A stretch of 7,634 nt of DNA from JBJXHB01 sp046160725 (GTDB lineage Bacteria > Pseudomonadota > Gammaproteobacteria > Burkholderiales > Burkholderiaceae_C). This document shows positions 1-6,115 of this stretch, one piece after another. The stretch is taken from the NCBI GenBank assembly GCA_046160725.1, contig JBJXHB010000093.1:1-7634 (forward strand). Reading direction: 5' to 3'. The notes under the pieces are model-generated. The model was not told the origin of the DNA. It made no database searches and worked only from the letters and a program-made list of their open reading frames with translations. The stretch's first letter is position 1, and each line of letters starts with the position of its first letter. A program made the translations under genes and the position numbers.

Positions 1-613
1 GCGCACGCCAGTGCCAGCTGCTGGGGCGCGCCCACTGCTGCCGCCGGTAGTCGAAAGGCAGGTAGCCCACCTGGCAGCCAGTGGCATCCACCCAGTCACC
101 GACCAGTTGATGCGTCAGCCAGCCTGACAGCAGCGTGAAGCGATCAGTCTGCCGCCACAACGCGGGCTCATGCTGCGCCAGCCAGTTGCACTCGGCCTGG
201 CGTTGCAGGCCACGGATCAGCGCGCCGGCGCCGGCCAGGCCGAACGGCGTGGACCATAGGGCGCCAAGGCGCGGAGGCTCGGTGCACAGGCGCTGGTCCG
301 CCCAGACAATGGCCGGCCGCAGCGGCGTGCCGTCCTCGCGCGCGCAGACGACCGTGCCGCGCTGGGTGGTGAGCGACAGGCCCGCAATGCGCCCGGGCTT
401 TACATCACCTTGCCGCCATAGGGCCTGACAACAGTCGGCCATCGATTGCCAATACGACGCCGGGTCCTTCTCGGCCCAAGCCGGCTGCGGCGTGTCGAAG
501 GGCGGCTCGAACGGCACCTGGGCACGCGCCTGCAACGCACCGGCCCGGTCAAAGACCAGAGCCCGCACACTCTGGGTGCCGACATCGATGGCGAGCAACA
601 GGTCGGCTGACAT
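1..613 (-). CDS. FGGY-family carbohydrate kinase, N-terminal part (3' end outside window)
   Basis: This is the first 204 residues of an FGGY kinase, which transfers phosphate from ATP to a sugar or polyol in the cytoplasm. Full-length members have about 500 residues, so only the N-terminal ATPase-fold domain is here. Residues 6-22 (LLAIDVGTQSVRALVFD) are the first phosphate-binding strand-turn of the actin/hexokinase fold. Residues 79-88 (LSLTTQRGTV) and 102-108 (IVWADQR) match the conserved substrate-domain strands, and the tail (W194, W200, W202) resembles the family's 'W-x5-W-x-W' segment. The ATG at 613 is the first start giving the complete fold; no good Shine-Dalgarno precedes it. It begins 33 bases after the stop of the double-SnoaL gene, so the two are probably co-transcribed. 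The substrate cannot be told: DQR differs from the usual glycerol kinase pattern, and a YgcE-like or other uncharacterised sugar kinase is equally possible. The family is secure and the substrate open. Confidence 0.9.
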   Translation of the reverse strand, partial: MSADLLLAIDVGTQSVRALVFDRAGALQARAQVPFEPPFDTPQPAWAEKDPASYWQSMADCCQALWRQGDVKPGRIAGLSLTTQRGTVVCAREDGTPLRPAIVWADQRLCTEPPRLGALWSTPFGLAGAGALIRGLQRQAECNWLAQHEPALWRQTDRFTLLSGWLTHQLVGDWVDATGCQVGYLPFDYRRQQWARPSSWHWRA

Positions 614-646
614 CGGCGCAGTCTATCGGCGCGCCGGACAGACACC

Positions 647-1585
647 TCAGCCGCTGTCCCCTGTCATCACGGCAGCGTGCGCGGTGATGTGCGCCGCCAC
701 GCAGACCCATCGCCCGTCCTGCTTGACCCAGATGTCGGTGTAGCGGCTCTCGCCGGTACGCCCGTCCTTGCGCACATAGGCATTGGCCGCATGGATCAAG
801 GCCACATCGGCAAAGCGGCGCACGCGGACGCGGTCGACCGGAAAGTGCTGGTAGTGGGTGGCAAAGGACGGCAGCGCGAAGTTCGCCAGCGCGCCCGCCC
901 GGTCCCGGAAGGACCCGTCGCTGGAGACCACGACATATTCCGGTGCCAGATGGGCGCCATACCAGTCCACGTCGGCATCGCGAAAGGCCTTGACGTACAG
1001 GTCGTTCAGCACATGTAGCACGGCCTGGTCGTCGCCTTCGGGGTCTCGGCCCAACCAGGTGGCATACGCTGGCGCCTGGCCCTTGATCAGCGCGGCCGGC
1101 ACAGCATCGGCCATGGCGGTGTCCTGCGCGCCGACCAGCTGCCAGCCGGTGCCCGACCAGACATGGGTGTCGGTAAAGCGGACGCGCTGGGCACCGACCG
1201 CTTGCGCATCGTTGGCGAACACGCCATGGACCAGCGCCACCGGCCCGAACAGGCGAACCACCATCTCCTGAAACACCGCAGCAGGAGCGGCGCGCAGCCG
1301 GCCCTGGTGATCAATGAACGCATCGCGGGCCAACCACGCCCCATCAGCACGCGTAAACAGGAAGTCCTCGTGGACCAGCGCTTTCAGCAGCGCTGTGTCG
1401 GACGCCAGGGCCGCCTGGGCCGGCCGGGCCAGCTGGATGGACCGGTGGTTCAGTGCGCGCAGTTGCAGCGCCGACACCTCCGCGTCAGGCGGTGGCACGG
1501 CCTGCGCCCGGGTACCGGCCAGGCCAGCCAGCACATAGAGACCGGGCAGCGAAGGCTCGATGGGACTCGATCCAGACGACGACAT
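647..1585 (-). CDS. Tandem SnoaL/NTF2-like (DUF4440-type) two-domain protein
   Basis: The product has 312 residues and consists of two copies of an NTF2-like cone fold. Copy one spans about residues 43-160 and copy two about 188-303. Both show the same landmarks: an N-terminal helix, a 'hxxxF/Yxxxxx(A/S)DGxxxxR' segment (VHEDFLFTRADG at 71-82; LAPEYVVVSSDG at 213-224), and a closing strand with W, V and T (WQLVGAQDT at 148-156; WVCVAAHIT at 293-301). Such domains serve as small-molecule isomerases, hydrolases or ligand binders, and many have no known reaction. No catalytic set can be assigned here. Residues 12-30 are hydrophobic but lack a preceding positive charge, so a signal peptide is doubtful. 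The ATG at 1585 is chosen over an upstream in-frame start at 1627 because AGGAG lies 5 bases before it. The gene lies between an AraC regulator and a sugar kinase on the same strand, which suggests a shared catabolic or sensing role. Confidence 0.8.
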   Translation of the reverse strand: MSSSGSSPIEPSLPGLYVLAGLAGTRAQAVPPPDAEVSALQLRALNHRSIQLARPAQAALASDTALLKALVHEDFLFTRADGAWLARDAFIDHQGRLRAAPAAVFQEMVVRLFGPVALVHGVFANDAQAVGAQRVRFTDTHVWSGTGWQLVGAQDTAMADAVPAALIKGQAPAYATWLGRDPEGDDQAVLHVLNDLYVKAFRDADVDWYGAHLAPEYVVVSSDGSFRDRAGALANFALPSFATHYQHFPVDRVRVRRFADVALIHAANAYVRKDGRTGESRYTDIWVKQDGRWVCVAAHITAHAAVMTGDSG

Positions 1586-1590
1586 GACCA

Positions 1591-1595
1591 CTCCT
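1591..1595 (-). promoter_or_regulatory. Ribosome binding site AGGAG of the double-SnoaL gene
   Basis: On the minus strand AGGAG is followed by 5 bases and then the ATG at 1585. It is the clearest Shine-Dalgarno in the window and fixes the start, ruling out the 14-residue longer reading from 1627. Confidence 0.7.
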
Positions 1596-1612
1596 GCGGG
1601 ACAGCGGTCGCG

Positions 1613-1647
1613 CGGCAGGCCGGTCACGTCACCGACGACAGGCCGGT
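1613..1647 (-). repeat. Direct repeat pair before the double-SnoaL gene (possible regulator sites)
   Basis: The 12-base unit ACCGGCCTGnCG occurs at 1647-1636 and again at 1624-1613 on the minus strand, 23 bases apart start to start, with the downstream copy ending 27 bases before the ATG. Same-orientation half-sites about two helical turns apart are typical of AraC-family operators, and such a regulator is encoded immediately upstream. Against this, the core CAGGCCGG recurs at least four more times in the window, inside genes (near 3770, 4817, 7254 and 7546), so chance recurrence in GC-rich DNA is quite possible. Confidence 0.35.
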
Positions 1648-1690
1648 GGGTGTGGCGAGGCGAGGCGGTAGCCTGGACCGATGGAGCAGC

Positions 1691-2644
1691 TTAGGCCGCG
1701 ACAAGCGCCGGCGCTGTCACGATCCTGCGCAGTTGGCGTGCCACGGGTGGTGCAACACCCCGGCGCAAGGCCTGTGGCGTCTGCCCATACAGCGCGCGAA
1801 ACCGCGATGTGAAGTGGCTGTGGCTGGCGAAGCCCAGGTCCAGCGCGATGGTCGTGAGGTCGGCATCGCTGTCCAGCACCGAGTCCAGCGCTTGTGTCAG
1901 CCGGGCCCGGACCACATAGGCATACAGCGGCATCCCGACCTCGGCCCGGAACACATGGGCCAGGTGGCTGGCGCTGACATGGGCGCGGCGCGCCAGGCCG
2001 TCGAGCGTCCACTTGTGCGCCGGCGCGCACCAGATCGCCTCCATGGTGCGGTGGACCTGGCGACGGGACAGCTCCGGCCGCCGCCGCCCGCGCCTGACAT
2101 CGCCGCCCGGCAGGCCCCGCCGGCGCATGCCTTGCAGCGCGCCATCCAGCAGGTTCACGGCCAGCTCCTCGGCCTCCAGGGCGTCGACCGGCCCACGCGC
2201 CAGCCGCCGCCACAGCTGGCTGCGTGCCAGCAGCAGCGACGCGGGCAGCGGCGCCCGCGACAGGTAGGCCGAGCGGTCGAAGCCGTCCCCCGCCATGACC
2301 TCGGGCATGGTGCGAGCCAGCGCCGGGGCTGAGAAGCGGACGGCCAGGCACCGGTCACCGATGCAACCTGGAAAGCTGAGCCGATACGGACGATGTGCCG
2401 TGATGACCAGCGCGTGGCCCGGCACTGCCAGGGTCTGCTGACGCGGACCCTCATGAACCGCGAACACGCCGCCCAAGGGCAGCGCCAGGACATTCAGATC
2501 GGCGGTCTCGATCTCGCCGCAGGCGTCTGACGTGGGGCGCACCTCGATGTGACCCACCTCCAGCAAGGCACTTTCAAACAAGGTGCGCTTGATGACCGTC
2601 GGGCCTGCTGCTGCGGCGAGGTCGATGTCGGTGCCGGACTGCAT
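1691..2644 (-). CDS. AraC-family transcriptional regulator
   Basis: The product is a 317-residue cytoplasmic DNA-binding protein. Residues 20-110 form a beta-rich, cupin-like sensor region of the AraC-binding type (LPLGGVFAVHEG at 56-67; a VPGHALVI strand at 74-81). Residues 193-297 are the AraC DNA-binding domain with two helix-turn-helix units: the first around TLDGLARRAHVSASHL (213-228), the second around DLTTIALDLGFASHSHF (262-278), followed by the family signature ending in FRALYGQTPQALRR. An Arg-rich linker (173-195) joins the two halves. ATG 2644 is preferred, with GGGA 10 bases upstream; a GTG at 2662 would add six residues but has no Shine-Dalgarno. The inducer is unknown. Its upstream gap holds an inverted repeat that may be an operator, and the next genes downstream, a double-SnoaL protein and a sugar kinase, are its most likely targets by position. 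Confidence 0.92.
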   Translation of the reverse strand: MQSGTDIDLAAAAGPTVIKRTLFESALLEVGHIEVRPTSDACGEIETADLNVLALPLGGVFAVHEGPRQQTLAVPGHALVITAHRPYRLSFPGCIGDRCLAVRFSAPALARTMPEVMAGDGFDRSAYLSRAPLPASLLLARSQLWRRLARGPVDALEAEELAVNLLDGALQGMRRRGLPGGDVRRGRRRPELSRRQVHRTMEAIWCAPAHKWTLDGLARRAHVSASHLAHVFRAEVGMPLYAYVVRARLTQALDSVLDSDADLTTIALDLGFASHSHFTSRFRALYGQTPQALRRGVAPPVARQLRRIVTAPALVAA

Positions 2645-2677
2645 CGAGTCAGTGTCCCACACGGCCCGGCGTGGCTG

Positions 2678-2705
2678 GCGATCTCAGGCCCCAAGCCGAG
2701 ATCGC
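2678..2705. repeat. Inverted repeat in the msrA-araC gap
   Basis: GCGATCTC (2678-2685) and GAGATCGC (2698-2705) are a perfect 8-base inverted repeat around a 12-base centre. Inside it, GGC (2687-2689) and GCC (2695-2697) could pair further past one bulged A. It starts 33 bases upstream of the araC ATG and ends 31 bases after the msrA stop. No T-run follows on either strand, so a classical intrinsic terminator is unlikely, and a protein-binding site for the AraC-family regulator or another factor is the more natural reading. A second pair, GTGTCC (2653-2658) and GGACAC (2708-2713), flanks it. Confidence 0.45.
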
Positions 2706-2736
2706 ACGGACACGGCGCATCCAGGGACAGCCACCG

Positions 2737-3342
2737 TCAGTTCTTGCCCCACAACTGCTTGAGCCGCGCGTCGCGGCCGCAGCTGGTGCGGTAGTACTGG
2801 TAGCGCACCGGGTTCTTCTTGTAGTAGTCCTGGTGGTAGTCCTCGGCCACGTAGAACGGGCCGGCCAACGCGATCTGCGTGACGATGGGCTCGCTGAAGG
2901 GCTTGCTCTTCTCCAGGGCGGCCAGCGAGGCCTGCGCCGCCTTCAACTGTGCCGCGTCGACCGCGAAGATCGCTGTGCGGTAGGGCGAGCCGGCGTCGCA
3001 GAACTGCCGGTCACGGGTGGTCGGGTCGATGGTCCGCCAGAAGATCTCCAGCAGCTTCTCGTAGCTCACCTTGGCCGGGTCGAAGACGATCTCCACCGCC
3101 TCGGCATGGCCGGTGACCTTGCCCGCCACCTGCTCATAGGTTGGGTTGGCCACCTTGCCGCCGATGTAGCCCGACGTCGTCGACAGCACACCCGGCACCT
3201 TGTCGAAGTCAGCCTCGACGCACCAGAAGCAGCCGCCGGCCAAGATGGCACGCGCGGTGGTCTGCGCAGCCACCCCGGGTGCGGCCGCCAGCAGGGCCAG
3301 CGCGACCACCGTTTCGGGTGTTGAAACGATGGTTCGGATCAT
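2737..3342 (-). CDS. msrA: Exported peptide-methionine (S)-S-oxide reductase
   Basis: MsrA reduces the S-epimer of methionine sulfoxide in proteins. The product has 201 residues. Residues 1-26 look like a Sec signal peptide with a hydrophobic stretch (TVVALALLAAAPGVAA) and a likely cut near 26, placing the enzyme in the periplasm. The catalytic motif GCFWC is at 37-41, with nucleophile Cys38 and Glu43 after it. Residues matching the active-site set include Glu81 in TGHAEAVEIVFDP, Asp116 and Tyr121. The usual G-N-D before the second part of the site reads F-C-D here, adding Cys115. A C-terminal Cys188 (YRTSCGRD) is the likely resolving cysteine. The ATG at 3342 overlaps the msrB TGA in ATGA, so the pair is translationally coupled, MsrB first. 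The same frame stays open upstream through msrB, but that stretch is an Arg-rich mirror of msrB, not an N-terminal domain. Confidence 0.95.
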   Translation of the reverse strand: MIRTIVSTPETVVALALLAAAPGVAAQTTARAILAGGCFWCVEADFDKVPGVLSTTSGYIGGKVANPTYEQVAGKVTGHAEAVEIVFDPAKVSYEKLLEIFWRTIDPTTRDRQFCDAGSPYRTAIFAVDAAQLKAAQASLAALEKSKPFSEPIVTQIALAGPFYVAEDYHQDYYKKNPVRYQYYRTSCGRDARLKQLWGKN

Positions 3343-3815
3343 GTCGCCACCGCGAAGGTCAACGCGACGCCGTTGTTGCAATAGCGCTTGCCTGTGGGCG
3401 CCGGTCCGTCGTTGAAGACATGGCCGTGGTGGCCGCCGCACGTGGCGCAGTGGAACTCGGTGCGCGCCATGAACAGCTTGCGGTCGACGGACTCGCCAAA
3501 CGCACCCGGCAGTGTGGTGAAGAAGCTCGGCCAACCGGTGCCGCTGTCGAACTTCATGTCTGATCGGAACAGTGGCGCGTTGCAGCCGGCGCAGTGGTAG
3601 GTGCCCTTGCGCTTCTCGTTGTTCAACACGCTGGTAAAGGGACGCTCCGTGCCCTCGTGCCGCAGCACGTCGTACTGCGCCGGGGTCAGCCGCTGCCGCC
3701 ACTGCGCGTCGGTATGGGTCACCTTGTAGGTCACGCCCGGTTTGCCCTGGGCGGCCGCCCCGGCGGGTGCCAGGCCGGCGGCAGACAGGAGGGACATCAG
3801 GGTACGGCGGGTCAT
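3339..3815 (-). CDS. msrB: Exported peptide-methionine (R)-S-oxide reductase
   Basis: MsrB reduces the R-epimer of methionine sulfoxide in proteins, complementing MsrA. The product has 158 residues. The N-terminus (MTRRTLMSLL, then an Ala/Gly-rich stretch to about residue 22) has a twin arginine and resembles a Tat signal, so folded, zinc-loaded enzyme may be exported. The MsrB core spans about 35-155: RPFTS (58-62), the zinc pairs C75/C78 and C123/C126, SGTGWPSF (91-98), the histidine segment GGHHGHVFNDG (127-137) and the catalytic Cys146 in RYCNNGVALTF. Between RPFTS and the first zinc pair there is no extra cysteine, so the resolving partner is not obvious and reduction may rely on an external thiol donor. 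The ATG at 3815 is favoured over 3830 because GGAG lies 9 bases before it and the twin-arginine motif then sits at the N-terminus. It is followed by msrA with a 4-base overlap. Confidence 0.95.
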   Translation of the reverse strand: MTRRTLMSLLSAAGLAPAGAAAQGKPGVTYKVTHTDAQWRQRLTPAQYDVLRHEGTERPFTSVLNNEKRKGTYHCAGCNAPLFRSDMKFDSGTGWPSFFTTLPGAFGESVDRKLFMARTEFHCATCGGHHGHVFNDGPAPTGKRYCNNGVALTFAVAT

Positions 3816-3824
3816 CACAAGCGG

Positions 3825-3828
3825 CTCC
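3825..3828 (-). promoter_or_regulatory. Ribosome binding site GGAG of msrB
   Basis: GGAG lies 9 bases before the ATG at 3815. It sits immediately inside the alternative start at 3830, which itself has no Shine-Dalgarno, so it supports the shorter protein. Confidence 0.5.
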
Positions 3829-3907
3829 ATTCGGTTGAGTGTTGAACCAGAGTCGCCACGGCGTGACTGAAGATTACATCGCACGGCAACCCATCAGCGC
3901 GCCGACA

Positions 3908-4843
3908 TCAGGTCCGCAGGCTATCGACCAGCCTCTCGCGGGCCGGGCGGGCGGTCCGGTCCACCGCAAGCCGAAGCTCGACCGATGCCGACTCGCGCTT
4001 GCGCTGGCTGTCCGGCACATAGGCCCGCGCCTGGCCGACCCGGGCCTTGGAATACATCGCCGCCTCCGCCGCCATGGCCTGCTGCGCGGCGTTTTCCGGT
4101 TGCAGCCCGAAGTGTGGTGCCAGCCGCTGCCACACAACGCCAGGCAAATCTTCAAAGTGCAGCAGCAGTCCCCTGGACGCATCCAGCCGCGCGCCGGCCT
4201 CGCAGAAGGCCGCATAGACGCGCGCCATCAGCGCCTCGTCGCCGTGCGCGGTGGCGCCGGGGTCCACCAGCGCTGAGAAGGTCGCGCCCAGGTTGTCGCG
4301 CAGCCAACCAGGGCGGCCCTGCAGCAGGGACACGCAAACCTCCAACGGGTCGCGCAGGCACATGGCCCAGGGTGTCGTCGGAAAGGCCTCGGCCACCAGG
4401 TCGCAGAACAGGGTGTTCCAGCTGGTCAGCTTCAGCACATAGGGTTGCCCGGCATGTCGGGCCAGCATGCCGCCCAGCGTGCGCAGCGCCGCCACCAGCA
4501 TGGCCCGGGGCACGGCGTGCGGCGGCAACAGGACCTCGCTGAGCGCCAGTGGCTCGGAATACACGACCAGCCCGGGCTGGCACTTCAACAGCTGGGAGGC
4601 CAACGTCGACCCGCAGCGGGCGACGTGGAAGATCAGGCCCGCCGGCGCTGTCGCCGGCGCATCCTGGCCCAGGTCCGCCGGCGGCACATGAGCCAGCGCC
4701 AGTGCACCGCCCAGCCGCTGCACGGTTTCCTGGAGGAAGGGGTCACGCAGTTCGTCGACGGCGATATCGGCCATGGCCACGTGCAGGCCGTCCGCGCGCA
4801 GTACGGCGCGTGTCGGCAGGCCGGGGCGGACCGCAGTGGCCAA
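3908..4843 (-). CDS. P-loop sulfotransferase-family protein, TTG start
   Basis: The product has 311 residues and resembles PAPS-dependent sulfotransferases, which move sulfate to hydroxyl or amine groups. Residues 71-80 (IFHVARCGST) fit the 5'-phosphosulfate loop before a helix. Residues 162-174 (CLRDPLEVCVSLL) fit the 3'-phosphate site, with Arg164 and Ser172 in the expected places. SEPLALSEVL (96-105) and VLKLTSWN (136-143) match strands of the fold, and LLLHFEDL (226-233) the 'YEDL' strand. No signal peptide or membrane segment is seen, so it should be cytoplasmic. The frame is closed by TGA shortly upstream and the first usable start is TTG at 4843, with AGG 4 bases before it. An ATG at 4774 would remove 23 residues but keep the core. 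It follows the JmjC oxygenase stop by 13 bases, implying co-transcription. The acceptor is unknown, and another P-loop transferase activity is possible. Confidence 0.82.
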   Translation of the reverse strand: MATAVRPGLPTRAVLRADGLHVAMADIAVDELRDPFLQETVQRLGGALALAHVPPADLGQDAPATAPAGLIFHVARCGSTLASQLLKCQPGLVVYSEPLALSEVLLPPHAVPRAMLVAALRTLGGMLARHAGQPYVLKLTSWNTLFCDLVAEAFPTTPWAMCLRDPLEVCVSLLQGRPGWLRDNLGATFSALVDPGATAHGDEALMARVYAAFCEAGARLDASRGLLLHFEDLPGVVWQRLAPHFGLQPENAAQQAMAAEAAMYSKARVGQARAYVPDSQRKRESASVELRLAVDRTARPARERLVDSLRT

Positions 4844-4856
4844 GGTGCCTGCCGTG

Positions 4857-6035
4857 TCAGCTCAGCTCGGTCGGGGCGATCGCGCCCACGTCGACCAGGC
4901 GCGCCAGGACCGCGCGCATCTCAGCCTCGTCCACGGCATGGAAACGGGCCAGCAGGTCGTCGAGGGCGAAAAAGCGCTGCTGCAGCAGCCAGTCCACAGC
5001 CGCATGCGCAGCGCCGACGTTGACCACCTGCTGTTCGATCTGGACGCTGTAACCCTGCGGACGCCGCAGCACCGGGCCGCGGCGCGCAACCGCGTAGTAC
5101 TGCGACCGCTGGCGCGCCGGCAGCGAGAAGCCCGCGGCCGAGGTGGCGAACGAGCGTTGGTGGTTGCGGACGTCGATCGCGAACGACTCGGACAACATCA
5201 GCTGCTCAAGCCGGTGTGCCAGCCCGGCCAGATGCGAGGCCAGCGCATCGGCGTCCATGGCGTCCGGCAGGTCGGCCCTGAAGCTGCTGTCGGCACCGGC
5301 GGCAGCCTCAAGCAGCTTGAACAGCGCCAGCCCGTTGGCCGGCTTGACCCAGAAGGTCACATGCAGCGATGCGTCGGCGCCCGTCAAGGCGTCGTGATAC
5401 TGGCCGCGCGGCAGATACAGGATGTCGCCCGGGCGCATCAACACCTCGGCCAGCAGCTTGCCACGGCTGTCGATCAGCCACTGCTCGGCCTCGTCGCCGG
5501 GAGGCACCGGCAGCACCGGGTTGTCGGCGCAGGCCTCGTAGATGCGCCACAGCTTCTCGCCCTCGCACTGCCAGGCGAAGACATCGTGCAGGTCAAAGTG
5601 CGTGTTGAAGGCCTGCACCTTCTGGAACGAGCAGTACACGTTGGCGCCGGCACTGCAGGCAAAGGCCCGCTGCAGCATGCGCGTGATGTCCGCAACCTCG
5701 GGCGCCGCCCGCTGCACCTGGTTGGCCACCAGGCTGGCACCGAATCCCAGCAACGCCTTCACCTTGCGCGGGTCGGCCGGCGCCCGGGCACCGGGCGTGG
5801 CGTCGCTGACGTCGCAGTAGTTCTCGCGCAGCGCCACCCGGCTCTGGTAGAAGACCTTCAGCGTGTCCTCGTTCCAGAGCTGCTGCAGCTCCAGAATCTC
5901 GTTCAGACGATTCCAGGACAGCGGGTTGGCGAGCGCCTTGCCCTGCCCGGAGATGTGCAGGGGCTTGCGGCCGCGATAGTGGCGCTTGAATTCGGCCGGG
6001 TCGATCGGCGCCAGGAACTCGGCAAGCGTGGGCAT
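4857..6035 (-). CDS. JmjC/cupin-4 domain 2-oxoglutarate- and Fe(II)-dependent oxygenase
   Basis: The product has 392 residues, near the usual size of bacterial ribosomal-oxygenase-like (YcfD/RoxA fold) proteins. The N-terminus (FLAPIDPAEFKRHYRGRKPL, 7-26) is typical of cupin-4 proteins. The JmjC core spans about 90-235: the iron ligands are His146 and Asp148 in THFDLHDVF (145-153) and His214 in LYLPRGQYHDAL (206-217), followed by SLHVTFWV (223-230). The facial triad HxD...H is intact. The last about 150 residues are helical and probably include a dimerisation and winged-helix-like part, as in YcfD. Such enzymes hydroxylate side chains of proteins (YcfD acts on ribosomal protein uL16), but this one has HFDLHD rather than the YcfD-type sequence and may have another target. 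The ATG at 6035 has no Shine-Dalgarno; a TATGAT element lies just upstream. The next gene is a sulfotransferase 13 bases away, suggesting sequential modification of one substrate. Confidence 0.9.
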   Translation of the reverse strand: MPTLAEFLAPIDPAEFKRHYRGRKPLHISGQGKALANPLSWNRLNEILELQQLWNEDTLKVFYQSRVALRENYCDVSDATPGARAPADPRKVKALLGFGASLVANQVQRAAPEVADITRMLQRAFACSAGANVYCSFQKVQAFNTHFDLHDVFAWQCEGEKLWRIYEACADNPVLPVPPGDEAEQWLIDSRGKLLAEVLMRPGDILYLPRGQYHDALTGADASLHVTFWVKPANGLALFKLLEAAAGADSSFRADLPDAMDADALASHLAGLAHRLEQLMLSESFAIDVRNHQRSFATSAAGFSLPARQRSQYYAVARRGPVLRRPQGYSVQIEQQVVNVGAAHAAVDWLLQQRFFALDDLLARFHAVDEAEMRAVLARLVDVGAIAPTELS

Positions 6036-6046
6036 AGGTCGAAACG

Positions 6047-6052
6047 ATCATA
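6047..6052 (-). promoter_or_regulatory. Possible -10 element TATGAT before the JmjC oxygenase gene
   Basis: TATGAT lies 11 bases upstream of the ATG at 6035 on the minus strand. A start of transcription about 7 bases downstream would leave a 5' leader of only about 5 bases, in keeping with the missing Shine-Dalgarno. No convincing -35 is seen; TAGACC at a short spacing of about 15 is the nearest. One A/T-rich hexamer in GC-rich DNA is modest evidence. Confidence 0.35.
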
Positions 6053-6115
6053 GCCCGGGTGCACGACGGTCTATGGCAGCGCCGACCTCGCCAATGGCGG
6101 CCGCAGCGCATGGCA

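Noticed and set aside
135..428. Small plus-strand frame opposite the sugar kinase
   Set aside because: Its composition is that of an antisense shadow, and the minus strand reads as a continuous FGGY kinase through the whole stretch.
1163..2332. 389-codon open frame on the plus strand across the SnoaL and AraC genes
   Set aside because: It runs opposite two genes and their gap with low-complexity Arg/Gln-rich content and no domain; a shadow.
1629..2351. 240-codon minus-strand frame inside the AraC gene
   Set aside because: Alternative frame of the regulator, Gly/Ala/Arg-rich and without motifs.
2671..3324. 217-codon plus-strand frame with a Val/Leu-rich stretch suggesting a membrane protein
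   Set aside because: The hydrophobic run is the antisense of the Tyr/Asp/His-rich MsrA C-terminus. There is no other support.
3343..3702. Apparent 120-residue N-terminal extension of MsrA (an MsrB-MsrA fusion or extra domain)
   Set aside because: The extension is an out-of-frame reading of msrB, rich in Arg and without similarity to any domain, whereas the ATG at 3342 starts a normal signal peptide.
3873..3878. TGTAAT on the minus strand as the -10 of an msrB promoter
   Set aside because: Five of six bases match, but no -35 is found at a suitable distance, so it is too weak to list as a feature.
4773..6053. 426-codon open frame on the plus strand opposite the JmjC oxygenase gene
   Set aside because: It mirrors the true gene, with Arg/Gln/His-rich composition and no recognisable motif, while the minus strand encodes a clear JmjC protein. 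Long antisense frames are expected in such GC-rich DNA.
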